A DNA stretch of 33,432 nucleotides. Origin: Candidatus Acetatifactor stercoripullorum (GTDB lineage: Bacteria; Bacillota; Clostridia; Lachnospirales; Lachnospiraceae). The position numbers were made by a program, and so were the translations under genes. The DNA lies in the NCBI GenBank assembly GCA_019114005.1, contig DXGH01000042.1, positions 1 through 33,432 of the forward strand, given 5' to 3'. Position 1 is the stretch's first letter, and each line of letters opens with the position of its first letter. Shown here in pieces: positions 16,868 to 25,213 of this stretch. The notes below the pieces were generated by a model that made no database searches, was not told where the DNA came from, and was given only the letters and a program-made list of their open reading frames with translations.

Positions 16868-18535
16868 ATGACAGGGAAAAAGGGAATGAAAAGGATATGG
16901 GGAATCATCATGCTTGCGGTACTGTTATGCAGCGGCATGCGGGTATCGGCGGCTGACGAAGGGAGAGTCCTGTTTATCAGCTCCTATTCTTATGCGTGGG
17001 ACACTGTGCAGATACAGATTGACGGAATCAAGAAGGGTCTGGGTGAAGGGATTGTACTGGATTATGAATTTATGGATACCAAGAGAGTGGATGATGAAAC
17101 GTCCATGGAGTATTTTTACGAAAGCCTGAAATATCGTCTATCCCAGGTGGAGCCCTACGATGTGGTGATTGTGGGGGATGACGCCGCTTTATTGTTTGCA
17201 AAGGAGCATAAGGAGGAGCTTTTTCCTGATACACCGCTGATCTTCGAGGGAGTCAATGATGAAGAGCTGGCGGAAGAGATGGCCCAGGACCCCTTGGTGA
17301 TGGGAATACTGGAAAAGCTGTCTGTGGAGAAAAATATTGAGTTTGGATTACAAATCAATCCAAAGGCGTTTAAGGTGGTTGCTATTTTGGATAACAGCAT
17401 AACCGGTGAGGCTGAAAGAAGGCGTTTTTTTGCATGTGCACAGCAGTATCCGGAGCTGGAGTTTTCGGAGATCAACACCTCCGAGCTGGATACCTGGGAG
17501 CTGCAGCTTGCAATTAACAGCGTAAGTGAGGATACCATTCTCATTTACGTGGTGATGACGGAGGACGCAGATGGGAAAATTTATTCCAATGCAGAGTCCG
17601 TAGAGATGGTGGTCCGGTGGGCCAAGGTTCCTGTTCTGCGCATGGTTGAGGGCGATGGCATTGGAGAGGGACTGCTTGGGGGCAATGTGGTGTCCATGGA
17701 GCGTTCCGGTGAGATAGCCGCACAGCTGGCCACAGATATTATTAACGGGCAGGAAGCAGGGGATGCTGGCAGCGTTATAGAAAGTCCAAATGTTTATTGC
17801 GTGGATGAGGCTGTAATGAAAAAATTTGGCCTGGATATGTCGGTGCTTCCCGAAGACACGGTTATTTTGAACCATGAAGAAACCTTTGCAGAGCGTAACA
17901 GAGAAGCCCTGATTCCGGCGGGAATCCTGACGGCTGTGCTTATTTTGGTTATTTTGTGGATGCTTTATCTGCAGGTAAAAAGAAAGAAGCTGATGGAGCA
18001 GCTGGAGGAGGCCAGAAGTATTTTGGAATCTGCTTCACAGCATGATTTTCTGACGGGCCTTCCAAACCGCAGCAAATTTATGGAGGACCTTCAGAATTGT
18101 ATTGACGAGAAGCGGCCGTGCACGGTGATGATGCTGGACATTGATAATTTTAAGACCATCAACGATACTTACGGGCACACTGCGGGAGACGACGCTTTGC
18201 GTCAGGTGGCTGCCCGGCTGAAGGAAATTCAGACCCAGGTGCTCACGCCGTACCGCTATGCCGGCGATGAATTTATCGTCATCATCCGCAGCAGCCAGAG
18301 TAAGATCGTGGAAAAGCTGGTGTTCCAATGCAGCCAGGTGTTTCATAAGCCCTTTGTGCTGGAGGACAAAAAGGCTCAGGTGTGCGGAAGCATTGGCATT
18401 GCTTCCTATCCCCAGGATACGGAGGACATGAAGGAATTGATTGTTTATGCGGATAACGCTATGTACAAGGTAAAGAGAAACGGTAAAAACAGCTTTTTGT
18501 TTTACCAGACGGAGAAGCGGGAGGGAGGCCATTGA
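16868..18535 (+). CDS. Diguanylate cyclase with extracellular ABC-substrate-binding-type sensor
   Basis: The 555-residue protein has a signal peptide (about 5-28), an outside domain of the ABC_sub_bind type (about 33-320: VLFISSYSYAWDTVQIQIDG, DVVIVGDDAALLF, PLIFEGVNDEEL), one membrane segment (about 349-370), a short coiled linker and a C-terminal GGDEF domain (about 388-550). The active site reads YAGDEF, an accepted variant, with DIDNFKTINDTYGH before it. The RxxD inhibitory site normally just upstream is absent (TQVL at that position), so product feedback at the I-site is not expected. It makes cyclic di-GMP in response to an unknown outside ligand, probably a small solute. Confidence 0.9.
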   Translation: MTGKKGMKRIWGIIMLAVLLCSGMRVSAADEGRVLFISSYSYAWDTVQIQIDGIKKGLGEGIVLDYEFMDTKRVDDETSMEYFYESLKYRLSQVEPYDVVIVGDDAALLFAKEHKEELFPDTPLIFEGVNDEELAEEMAQDPLVMGILEKLSVEKNIEFGLQINPKAFKVVAILDNSITGEAERRRFFACAQQYPELEFSEINTSELDTWELQLAINSVSEDTILIYVVMTEDADGKIYSNAESVEMVVRWAKVPVLRMVEGDGIGEGLLGGNVVSMERSGEIAAQLATDIINGQEAGDAGSVIESPNVYCVDEAVMKKFGLDMSVLPEDTVILNHEETFAERNREALIPAGILTAVLILVILWMLYLQVKRKKLMEQLEEARSILESASQHDFLTGLPNRSKFMEDLQNCIDEKRPCTVMMLDIDNFKTINDTYGHTAGDDALRQVAARLKEIQTQVLTPYRYAGDEFIVIIRSSQSKIVEKLVFQCSQVFHKPFVLEDKKAQVCGSIGIASYPQDTEDMKELIVYADNAMYKVKRNGKNSFLFYQTEKREGGH

Positions 18536-18589
18536 GCTTATATTATGCCTCCTGACACGGTATATTTGGAATGGATGGAGCGAGGGACG

Positions 18590-19261
18590 ATGGCTGGCAA
18601 GAAGTATTACGTTGTAAAAAAAGGCAGCAAGACAGGTATATTTACCAGCTGGACAGAATGCAGGGCTTCTGTGGAGGGTTACCCGGGAGCCTGCTATAAG
18701 GGCTTTGCCACTCTTTCGGAGGCCAAGGCTTATCTGGAGGAGGCAGACACCCCTGCTGCAGCTTCTTTGCAGCAGGGGCAGCTTTTGGCCTATGTGGACG
18801 GAAGCTACGATGATGCTTTGAAAAAGTATGCCTTTGGCTGTGTTTTTCTATTGCCGGACGGCAGAATTTTTACGGAGTATGGAAATGGCAGCAATGAGCA
18901 GTCTCTTAAGCTGCGCAATGTGACCGGAGAAATGCTGGGAGCTATGTTTGCGGTAAAGTTTGCCATGGCCAACGGGTTTGGCGCGCTGGAGATATGCTAT
19001 GACTACCAGGGCATTGAAAAATGGGTGACGGGAGAGTGGAAGGCTAAGACGGAGCTGACGAAAAAGTATGCTCAGGCTATGCGTCTCTGGGGGGGAAAGG
19101 TGGCGCTGCGCTTTACAAAGGTTGCGGCCCATACAAATGTGCGGTACAATGATCTGGCGGACAAATTGGCAAAAACCGGACTGGTACAGGGAAACGGCAT
19201 CCCAAAGGTTCGGCGGATAGAGGAAATGGAGCCTTATGATGGAACAGATTCGACTGAATAA
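18590..19261 (+). CDS. Viroplasmin-domain ribonuclease H
   Basis: The 223-residue protein has an N-terminal viroplasmin/RNase H1-type hybrid-binding domain (KKYYVVKKGSKTGIFTSWTE, YKGFATLSEAKAYL, residues 4-50), a linker, and a catalytic RNase HI domain. The four acidic residues are Asp70 (AYVDGS), Glu114 (VTGEMLGA), Asp138 (CYDYQG) and Asp188 (RYNDLADKLA). It degrades RNA in RNA-DNA hybrids. The open frame begins at 18545, but GGAGCGAGGG sits right before the ATG at 18590 and the domain starts there. Its end overlaps the pseudouridine synthase start by 26 bp, suggesting coupling. Confidence 0.9.
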   Translation: MAGKKYYVVKKGSKTGIFTSWTECRASVEGYPGACYKGFATLSEAKAYLEEADTPAAASLQQGQLLAYVDGSYDDALKKYAFGCVFLLPDGRIFTEYGNGSNEQSLKLRNVTGEMLGAMFAVKFAMANGFGALEICYDYQGIEKWVTGEWKAKTELTKKYAQAMRLWGGKVALRFTKVAAHTNVRYNDLADKLAKTGLVQGNGIPKVRRIEEMEPYDGTDSTE

Positions 19262-19961
19262 ATATTTGGCGGAATGCGGTGTATGCTCCAGAAGAGATGC
19301 GGACAGACTGATTGAGGAAGGGCGAGTGCAGATAAACGGCCTAAGAGCCTGCAAGGGACAGCTGGTATGCCATGGGGATGAGGTCAGGGTAGATCAGAAA
19401 ATTGTGCAAAAGCAGAATCAGAAAACGGTGCTGGCTTTTTATAAGCCAACAGGCGTGACTTGTACAGAGCGGGATGTCCATGCGGAAAAAAAGATAACGG
19501 ATGTAATTTCCTATCCGGTGCGGGTGACCTACGCCGGAAGGCTGGATAAGGATTCGGAAGGGCTTTTGCTTTTAACCAATGATGGAGATTTGATTGACGC
19601 CATAATGCGGGGAGCAAACCAGCATGAAAAGGAATATGTGGTTAAGGTAGACAAGGAGATAACACTGGAATTTTTAGACAAAATGTCCGGCGGCATTTAT
19701 CTGAAGGAGCTGGGGATTACCACCAGAAAATGCAGGGCAGAGCAGAGTGGAAAATATACCTTTCACTTGACACTGACCCAGGGAGTCAACAGACAGATAA
19801 GGCGAATGTGTAAGGCCTGCGGCTATCAGGTGAGAAGCCTGAAGCGCATCCGTGTTATGAATGTTTCGCTGGACGGGCTGCTTCCCGGGCAGTATAGGGA
19901 GGTCATGGGAAAGGAGAGGGAGGAACTCTATGCCCGGGCCGGTCTGTCAGGGAAGGCTTGA
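19236..19961 (+). CDS. rluF: RluF-like 23S rRNA pseudouridine synthase
   Basis: The 241-residue protein has an N-terminal S4 RNA-binding domain (IRLNKYLAECGVCSRRDADR) and an RsuA/RluB/E/F-type catalytic domain with the nucleophile in GRLDKDSEGLLLLTNDG (Asp104) and the QGVNRQIRRMCKACGY motif. ANQHEKEYVVKVDKEIT and RIRVMNVSLDG resemble RluF (E. coli U2604) more than RluB or RsuA, though E. coli RluF has a longer C-terminal tail. Two ATGs lie in tandem at 19236 and 19239. It overlaps the RNase H gene. No terminator lies between it and ligA, only a purine-rich repeat. Confidence 0.87.
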   Translation: MMEQIRLNKYLAECGVCSRRDADRLIEEGRVQINGLRACKGQLVCHGDEVRVDQKIVQKQNQKTVLAFYKPTGVTCTERDVHAEKKITDVISYPVRVTYAGRLDKDSEGLLLLTNDGDLIDAIMRGANQHEKEYVVKVDKEITLEFLDKMSGGIYLKELGITTRKCRAEQSGKYTFHLTLTQGVNRQIRRMCKACGYQVRSLKRIRVMNVSLDGLLPGQYREVMGKEREELYARAGLSGKA

Positions 19962-20030
19962 GAAGTCGGAAATGGGAAGTCAGAGACGAGAAAGCAGAAG
20001 TCAGAAATGAGAAATCAGAAAAAAGAGAGA
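19961..20030 (+). repeat. Degenerate heptanucleotide tandem repeat before ligA
   Basis: Ten consecutive 7-base units of pattern RGAARYS, such as AGAAGTC, AGAAATG and AGAAATC, fill almost the whole gap between the pseudouridine synthase and ligA. The strand is nearly all purine. The repeat ends seven bases before the ligA ATG and supplies its only Shine-Dalgarno-like sequence (AGAGAGA). Confidence 0.75.
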
Positions 20031-20037
20031 ATAGAAA

Positions 20038-22002
20038 ATGCAGACATCTAAGGTGGAACGAATCAAATATCTGGTGGAGACGTTAAATAAGGCGTCGAAG
20101 GCCTATTATGCTCAGGACCGGGAGATCATGAGCAATTTTGAATATGATAAATTATATGATGAGCTGACAGCGCTGGAAGAAGAGACGGGAGTGGTTCTGG
20201 CCAACAGTCCTACAGTGAATGTGGGATATGAGGCGGTGGAGGCGCTCCCCAAGGAGCGGCACGAGACGCCTATGCTTTCTCTGGGAAAAACCAAAAGCCG
20301 GGAGGAGCTGCGTGACTGGCTGGAGGGAAATCCTGCAATTTTGAGCTGGAAGCTGGACGGATTGACTGTAGTATTGACATATCGTGAAGGGAAACTTGCA
20401 AAAGCGGTCACCAGAGGAAATGGAGAGATAGGGGAGGTTGTCACGAATAATGCCAGAACCTTCAAAAATCTGCCTCTTCATATTTCCTTTCAAGGGGAAT
20501 TGATTTTAAGAGGAGAGGCTGTTATCAGTTATTCGGATTTTGAAAAAATGAACAGCGAGATCGAAGACGCGGACGCAAGATACAAAAATCCAAGAAATCT
20601 CTGCAGCGGCTCAGTGCGCCAGCTGAACAATGAGATTACGGCAAAGAGAAATGTACAGTTTTATGCCTTCACCCTTGTGAAGGCCCAGGGGGAGGATTTT
20701 CATAATTCCAAGGAAGCCCAGTTTGCTTTTTTACAGGAGCAGGGCTTTGATGTGGTGGAGCATTGTCTGGTCACGGAGGAAACCATTCTGCAGACCATTG
20801 AAGAATTTGAACGAAAGGTGGAGACCTATGACATTCCTTCGGACGGCCTGGTGCTGACGTATGAGGATATTGCCTATGGGCAGTCCCTGGGGAGTACTGC
20901 AAAATTCCCCCGGGATTCCATTGCTTTTAAATGGGCGGATGAGCTTCGGGAAACCAGTCTGATAGAAATTCAGTGGAGTCCAAGCAGGACGGGGCTGATC
21001 AATCCTGTGGCTGTCTTTGAGCCGGTGGAACTGGAGGGAACTACGGTGAGCCGGGCCTCGGTTCACAATATCAGTATTCTGAAGGGCCTGAAGCTTGGAA
21101 TCGGAGACCGGATTACGGTTTACAAGGCAAATATGATCATTCCCCAGATCGCTGAGAATTTAACCTGCAGCGATACCGTGGAGATACCAAAGACCTGTCC
21201 TGTGTGCGGGGGCAGGACCCAGATCAGACAGATAAATGAGGTGCAGTCTTTGTATTGTACCAATGAAAAATGTGCAGCCAAGCGCATCAAGGCGTTTACC
21301 CTTTTTGTGAGCAGAGACGCCATGAACATTGACGGTATGTCCGAGGCTACCCTGGAAAAATTCATCGACCGGGGATTTATCCGCGAATATGCTGACCTTT
21401 TTCATCTGGACAGACATAGAGAGGAAATTACCCAGATGGAGGGCTTTGGAGAAAAATCCTGCCAAAATCTCCTGGACAGTATCGAAAAGGCCAGAAATAC
21501 TACGCTGCCCAGAGTCATCTACGGACTGGGAATCGCGAATATCGGTGTGGCGAATGCAAAGATGCTGTGCCGGCATTTTGATTATCAGCTGGAACGAATG
21601 CAGAACGCCGATGTGGAGACCTTAAGCACCATAGAGGGCGTGGGTGAAGTGATCGCGTCGGCATTTGTGGATTATATGAGGGATGGGGACAACCTCCAGA
21701 AAATAGAGAATCTGCTCAAGGAGCTGCGGATAGAAAAGCCGGAGACTTCCGGGGAACGTACCCTGGAGAATATGAGCTTTGTGGTCACAGGCTCCCTGCA
21801 GCATTTTGAGAGCAGAAACCAGCTCAAGGAGCTGATTGAGGAAAGGGGCGGCAAGGTGGCGGGAAGCGTTACCGGAAAAACGGTCTGTCTGATCAACAAT
21901 GATATTTCTTCTGCCTCGTCCAAAAATAAGAAGGCAAAGGAGCTGGGGATTCCCATTATAACAGAAGAGGAATTTATGGAAAAATATTTGCAAGAAAGCT
22001 GA
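20038..22002 (+). CDS. ligA: NAD-dependent DNA ligase
   Basis: The 654-residue protein has every LigA part: the N-terminal Ia domain (AYYAQDREIMSNFEYDKLYD), adenylation domain with active Lys105 in SWKLDG, RGEAV, OB fold, a four-cysteine zinc finger (Cys387, 390, 407, 412), helix-hairpin-helix repeats (MEGFGEKSCQNLL, IEGVGEVIASAF) and a C-terminal BRCT domain from about 575. It seals nicks in replication and repair. It is slightly shorter than E. coli LigA (671). The ribosome site is weak and lies in a tandem repeat. metA follows after 10 bp, so both are probably on one message. Confidence 0.96.
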   Translation: MQTSKVERIKYLVETLNKASKAYYAQDREIMSNFEYDKLYDELTALEEETGVVLANSPTVNVGYEAVEALPKERHETPMLSLGKTKSREELRDWLEGNPAILSWKLDGLTVVLTYREGKLAKAVTRGNGEIGEVVTNNARTFKNLPLHISFQGELILRGEAVISYSDFEKMNSEIEDADARYKNPRNLCSGSVRQLNNEITAKRNVQFYAFTLVKAQGEDFHNSKEAQFAFLQEQGFDVVEHCLVTEETILQTIEEFERKVETYDIPSDGLVLTYEDIAYGQSLGSTAKFPRDSIAFKWADELRETSLIEIQWSPSRTGLINPVAVFEPVELEGTTVSRASVHNISILKGLKLGIGDRITVYKANMIIPQIAENLTCSDTVEIPKTCPVCGGRTQIRQINEVQSLYCTNEKCAAKRIKAFTLFVSRDAMNIDGMSEATLEKFIDRGFIREYADLFHLDRHREEITQMEGFGEKSCQNLLDSIEKARNTTLPRVIYGLGIANIGVANAKMLCRHFDYQLERMQNADVETLSTIEGVGEVIASAFVDYMRDGDNLQKIENLLKELRIEKPETSGERTLENMSFVVTGSLQHFESRNQLKELIEERGGKVAGSVTGKTVCLINNDISSASSKNKKAKELGIPIITEEEFMEKYLQES

Positions 22003-22012
22003 GGAATAAATT

Positions 22013-22918
22013 ATGCCCATTAAAACACAAAGTGATCTGCCTGCAAAGGAGATTCTTGAGAATGAAAATATTTTTGTGATGGATGAATTCAGAGCCATTC
22101 ATCAGGATATCCGCCCGCTGCAGGTCATCATTTTAAATATTATGCCCGTAAAACAGGACACGGAGCTTCAGCTCCTTAGGCTTTTATCCAACACGCCCCT
22201 GCAGGTGGACGTGACCTTTATGAATGTGAAAAGCCATGTGTCCCGCAACACGTCTGCAAGCCATTTGAATAAATTTTATACCACCCTGGATGAGGTCCGT
22301 CACTTAAAATTTGACGGAATGATTATCACGGGGGCGCCGGTGGAGGACATTTCCTTTGAGGAGGTGGATTACTGGGAGGAAATCTGTGAAATTATGGATT
22401 GGGCCCAGACCCATGTAACCTCTACTCTTCATATCTGCTGGGCGGCTCAGGCGGGCTTTTACCACTATTACGGAATTAATAAAAGGAAGCTGCCCAGAAA
22501 GCTGTTTGGGGTCTATGAGCATAAGGTGGCAAACAGAAAAGTCCCCCTGGTGAGAGGCTTTGACGATATTTTTCTGGCGCCCCACAGCCGCCATACGGAG
22601 ACGCCCTCTGAGGCTATTCACGCCTGTAAGGAACTGACGGTGCTTGCGGAGTCGGACCAGGCGGGGGTGTTTTTGGCTATTGCCCAGGAGGGCAGAAAGA
22701 TTTTTGTAAACGGTCATCCGGAGTATGACCGTTACACGCTGCACAACGAGTATTACCGGGACCTGAATAAGGGACTGCCCATTCAAATTCCTTATCATTA
22801 TTATCCGGGCGACGATCCCAAGGAGAGGCCGCTGCTCCAGTGGCGGTCCCACAGCAACAACCTGTACAGCAACTGGCTCAATTATTACGTGTACCAGGTG
22901 ACGCCCTACGAGCTGTAA
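22013..22918 (+). CDS. metA: Homoserine O-acyltransferase MetA, predicted acetyl-CoA-specific
   Basis: The 301-residue protein matches MetA throughout: NIMPVKQDTELQLLRLLSNT, HICWAAQAG with nucleophile Cys142, and GHPEYDRYTL near the end. It acylates homoserine at the first committed step of methionine synthesis. Position 111 is Glu (GAPVED); in characterised MetA enzymes Glu at this place goes with acetyl-CoA and Gly with succinyl-CoA, so this is probably an acetyltransferase. No SAM or T-box leader is visible, because the gene lies directly behind ligA. Confidence 0.95.
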   Translation: MPIKTQSDLPAKEILENENIFVMDEFRAIHQDIRPLQVIILNIMPVKQDTELQLLRLLSNTPLQVDVTFMNVKSHVSRNTSASHLNKFYTTLDEVRHLKFDGMIITGAPVEDISFEEVDYWEEICEIMDWAQTHVTSTLHICWAAQAGFYHYYGINKRKLPRKLFGVYEHKVANRKVPLVRGFDDIFLAPHSRHTETPSEAIHACKELTVLAESDQAGVFLAIAQEGRKIFVNGHPEYDRYTLHNEYYRDLNKGLPIQIPYHYYPGDDPKERPLLQWRSHSNNLYSNWLNYYVYQVTPYEL

Positions 22919-22931
22919 GAAAGGGGCGGAC

Positions 22932-23273
22932 ATGGCTATTTGGGTTTCTGAACAACTGCAGAAAAAATTTGATGGGGTATGTGGTGCGATGCTGGAAAAA
23001 ATTGAGGAATCCGGCATTGCATACGAAAGTGTAGGTATTTTTGGCAGCTATGCCAGAAGGGAGTTTACTTTAAGAAGCGATGTAGATATGTGCATTGTGG
23101 TGGACAAACTGCCGGACAGAGCTGTCAAGGGCTGGCTTTATAATGATGCAGAGGAGCTTGGGGTGGATCTGATTTTTGTCACAAAGGAACGCTTTGAAAC
23201 AGAAAGCTCACTGTTTATGACGAACCTCAGAAGAGATTACGTTGAATTGAGAGGGAAAAAGATTGAAAATTAG
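22932..23273 (+). CDS. Minimal nucleotidyltransferase (MNT family)
   Basis: The 113-residue protein has the full Pol-beta-like nucleotidyltransferase core: GSYARREFTLRSDVD (Gly38-Ser39, Asp50 and Asp52) and a third acidic residue at about Asp79 in LGVDLIF. Such minimal enzymes pair with HEPN proteins, as here: the next gene overlaps it by 11 bp. In MntA/HepT-type toxin-antitoxin systems the transferase neutralises the HEPN toxin by adding AMP to it. It begins 13 bp after metA with GGGGCGG upstream, so it may be co-transcribed with metA. Confidence 0.85.
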   Translation: MAIWVSEQLQKKFDGVCGAMLEKIEESGIAYESVGIFGSYARREFTLRSDVDMCIVVDKLPDRAVKGWLYNDAEELGVDLIFVTKERFETESSLFMTNLRRDYVELRGKKIEN

Positions 23274-23700
23274 AAATGACTATTATTCCATCGCATGCAA
23301 TGATTTAGAATATCTGCAGGCTGTTTTGCATCTGCCCTTTTACAATAAGATGGCATCGGATTCCCAGCAGATTGTGGAGAAGCTGCTGAAATCAGTGGCG
23401 GAGCTTTGTAGTGTAGACAAAACAGTATTAAATTCTCATAATCTGAGAAAAATTAATCAGGAAATCAAGAATTGCGGCATTGATCTAGGATTGAAGGCAA
23501 AGGATCTTGCTATGCTGACGGATTACTATTTTGATGCCAGGTATCCTGGAGATGATTTTGTGGTGGTAACAAAGGAAGAGTGCGCGGAATGCGTGGATAT
23601 AGTAAATCAGGTATTTACGGCCGTGAATAGCTTCCGAAAGGAGAAAGGTCTGGAGGTGGAGCAGATTCCGTCCAGAGGAATTGAACCGCCTGCAGAGTAA
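23263..23700 (+). CDS. HEPN domain protein, partner of the nucleotidyltransferase
   Basis: The 145-residue helical protein fits PF05168-type HEPN: an N-terminal YYSIACNDLEYLQAVL helix, QQIVEKLLKSVAEL (the place of the AAQAAEKALKALL helix), SHNLRKI, and YYFDARYPGDD followed by an EECAECVDIVNQVF helix. The RNase motif R-x(4-6)-H of HepT-type toxins is not seen, so ribonuclease activity is doubtful. Start is a TTG at 23263 with GAGAGGG upstream, overlapping the transferase stop; no ATG is available nearby. A terminator follows. Confidence 0.78.
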   Translation: MKIRNDYYSIACNDLEYLQAVLHLPFYNKMASDSQQIVEKLLKSVAELCSVDKTVLNSHNLRKINQEIKNCGIDLGLKAKDLAMLTDYYFDARYPGDDFVVVTKEECAECVDIVNQVFTAVNSFRKEKGLEVEQIPSRGIEPPAE

Positions 23701-23739
23701 AAGGAATAAAATTACATACGATATAGCAGACCATAAAAA

Positions 23740-23778
23740 GTAACCGCAGTCCTCTGGGAGGGGCGGTTGCTTTTTTTT
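23740..23778. terminator. Terminator between HEPN gene and leftward regulator
   Basis: GTAACCGC (23740-23747) pairs with GCGGTTGC (23763-23770) with one mismatch-type pair, followed by eight T's on the plus strand. It lies between convergent genes and overlaps the regulator's last base or two. Confidence 0.8.
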
Positions 23779-23995
23779 ATAGAATCTGATCTTCTTCGGA
23801 CGGAATGTACTGGGCTATATCCTGAAGATTGCACTGCAGAATCCGGCAGAGATCATTTAAGGTTGTAGTGTTCATAGGCTTATTTTTACGCAGCTTATCA
23901 ATGATTGAACTGGAAATGTGGTGATTCATTATCAGCGTGTAGGTCGTTTCGTTGGATTTTTTTAAGGTTTCCCAAAAAGGTGAATAATCAATCAA
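23777..23995 (-). CDS. Small XRE-family (HTH_26) transcription regulator
   Basis: The 72-residue protein is essentially one Cro/C1-type helix-turn-helix: an opening IDYSPFWETL, recognition region ISSSIIDKLRKNKPM and the family phrase NTTTLNDLCRILQC. The start is a TTG at 23995 with AAGAAGG upstream. Proteins like this usually act alone or near mobile elements. It is convergent with the HEPN gene, not part of its operon, and lies next to the IS remnant. Its target is unknown. Confidence 0.8.
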   Translation of the reverse strand: MIDYSPFWETLKKSNETTYTLIMNHHISSSIIDKLRKNKPMNTTTLNDLCRILQCNLQDIAQYIPSEEDQIL

Positions 23996-24099
23996 AATGC
24001 TGCCTGCCTTCTTTTTGTGCTAAAAATAGTCCTACAGATCATCTGAAAATCCCCTTTTACTTATTAGATATATCTCCATTTTATTTTTACTTCTAGTAC

Positions 24100-24128
24100 T
24101 TGACTATGGTCACGAAAATGACTATAAT
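24100..24128 (+). promoter_or_regulatory. Strong consensus promoter pointing into the IS remnant
   Basis: TTGACT (24100-24105), 17-bp spacer, TATAAT (24123-24128). It ends just outside the remnant's left inverted repeat and reads into it antisense to the transposase pieces. No gene follows on this strand until 25456. The interval 23996-24133 holds nothing else I can identify. Confidence 0.6.
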
Positions 24129-24150
24129 ACCTGTCTTTTGGAGTTGAGTT

Positions 24151-24193
24151 AAAAAAATAGTGCTAAGCCATAGATTAAAACCTATGACTTAGC
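24151..24193 (-). terminator. Terminator of the remnant transposase
   Basis: On the minus strand GCTAAG and CATAG segments (24193-24182) pair with CTATG and CTTAGC segments (24173-24162), followed shortly by TTTTTTT (24157-24151). It overlaps the end of the coding sequence. Confidence 0.6.
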
Positions 24194-25168
24194 ATTTTAT
24201 TTATGTCCTCATTTCCAAGAAAATAGGAAGTAAGAGGAAGTCCCGTTAAAGCAGTTAAATCTTTGATAAAAGATGATCTCCGGGTGAGGTTTATATATCT
24301 TCTTTCTGACACCTGTGCGACTCGATAATCACGTATAAAGTCAAATATTTCTTCTGTACCATACTTATCATTTAGGACATATATCTGAAACAGCCTTGTG
24401 AGCAGTACAGCAAGATAACAGATCAGGAAGTGACCTGTAATGGTATCTTCTTTTTGGAGATATACAGGCCTTGCATCAAGCTGGGATTTCATCATCCGGA
24501 AGGATTCTTCTATCCTCCACAGGTTATGGTATGCGGCATATATTTCTGACGCTGACATGCGGGTTTCTGATGTAACGATCATGTTGTAACCGGCAAGCTG
24601 TTTGGCCTTTTCAATGGCTGATTCATTCAGTTCCACTTTGATCTTCCCGTCTGTTTTTTCCCCTTTTTTATCCGCAGAAATAAAAGTTACATATTTTGCG
24701 CTGTCTCCATATTCGGATTTTTTCGCTTCACATGCCCTGAGTTTTTTTGCTTTTTCTACCTGCTTATTGATCTCAAATTTCTGCTTTTCAGCAAGCTTTG
24801 GATTGTATGTTACAATGCGTTTTTCTGTCAGTTGCCGTCTGCATAAGATCGATATATTTTTTACAGCCAAGGGAATCATTCAGGTTTTTTAATGGGAAAT
24901 AGCCCAGAAATTTTTCCGGGGATTCCTCTGAGATCTGCCTGTATTTTTCAGATTGCTTTTTGTCCCTGAACTCCTGATTGAGCTTTTGGACTTCATCCTT
25001 AAAAAAAGAGATAGGATCCTCAATACCGGTTGCCTGTAATTCATGTACATATCCAATCGGTCTGTAAGAACGGTGGGCACCAGCCTTGCGTTCCGGGTCA
25101 TAGTAACTCTCATAAATCTGTAAATAAGTACCTTTTTTGTTGTTTGTTTTTTTCAAAAAATATGCCAT
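24175..25168 (-). pseudogene. Transposase, IS1634 family, inactivated by an internal deletion
   Basis: The N-terminal piece (25168 down to about 24830) begins MAYFLKKTNNKKGTYLQIYE and runs to KKYIDLMQTATD; the C-terminal piece (from about 24835 down to 24175) resumes in another frame at LTEKRIVTYNPKLAEKQK and keeps the Glu signature YHNLWRIEESFRMMK. Full-length relatives have roughly 250 more residues between these points, including both catalytic Asp regions. One deletion whose length is not a multiple of three explains both the loss and the frame change. It resembles the transposase at 1999-3807 only distantly. Confidence 0.85.
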
Positions 25169-25184
25169 AAAATCACCCTGTTAC

Positions 25185-25213
25185 ATTATAGCACCATAGC
25201 ACTATATAGTCAA
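25185..25213 (-). promoter_or_regulatory. Promoter of the remnant transposase
   Basis: Minus strand TTGACT (25213-25208), 17-bp spacer, TATAAT (25190-25185), with AGGGTGA just before the ATG at 25168. The interval 25214-25455 holds the IS end, a CCAGC/GCTGG hairpin at about 25259-25274, and no gene. Confidence 0.7.

Noticed and set aside
22918..22932. SAM or T-box regulation of metA
   Set aside because: There are only ten bases between ligA and metA and no structured leader, so no such element fits.
23263..23700. HEPN protein as a proven HepT-type RNase toxin
   Set aside because: The R-x(4-6)-H motif expected for the RNase active site is not present, so only the HEPN fold is claimed.
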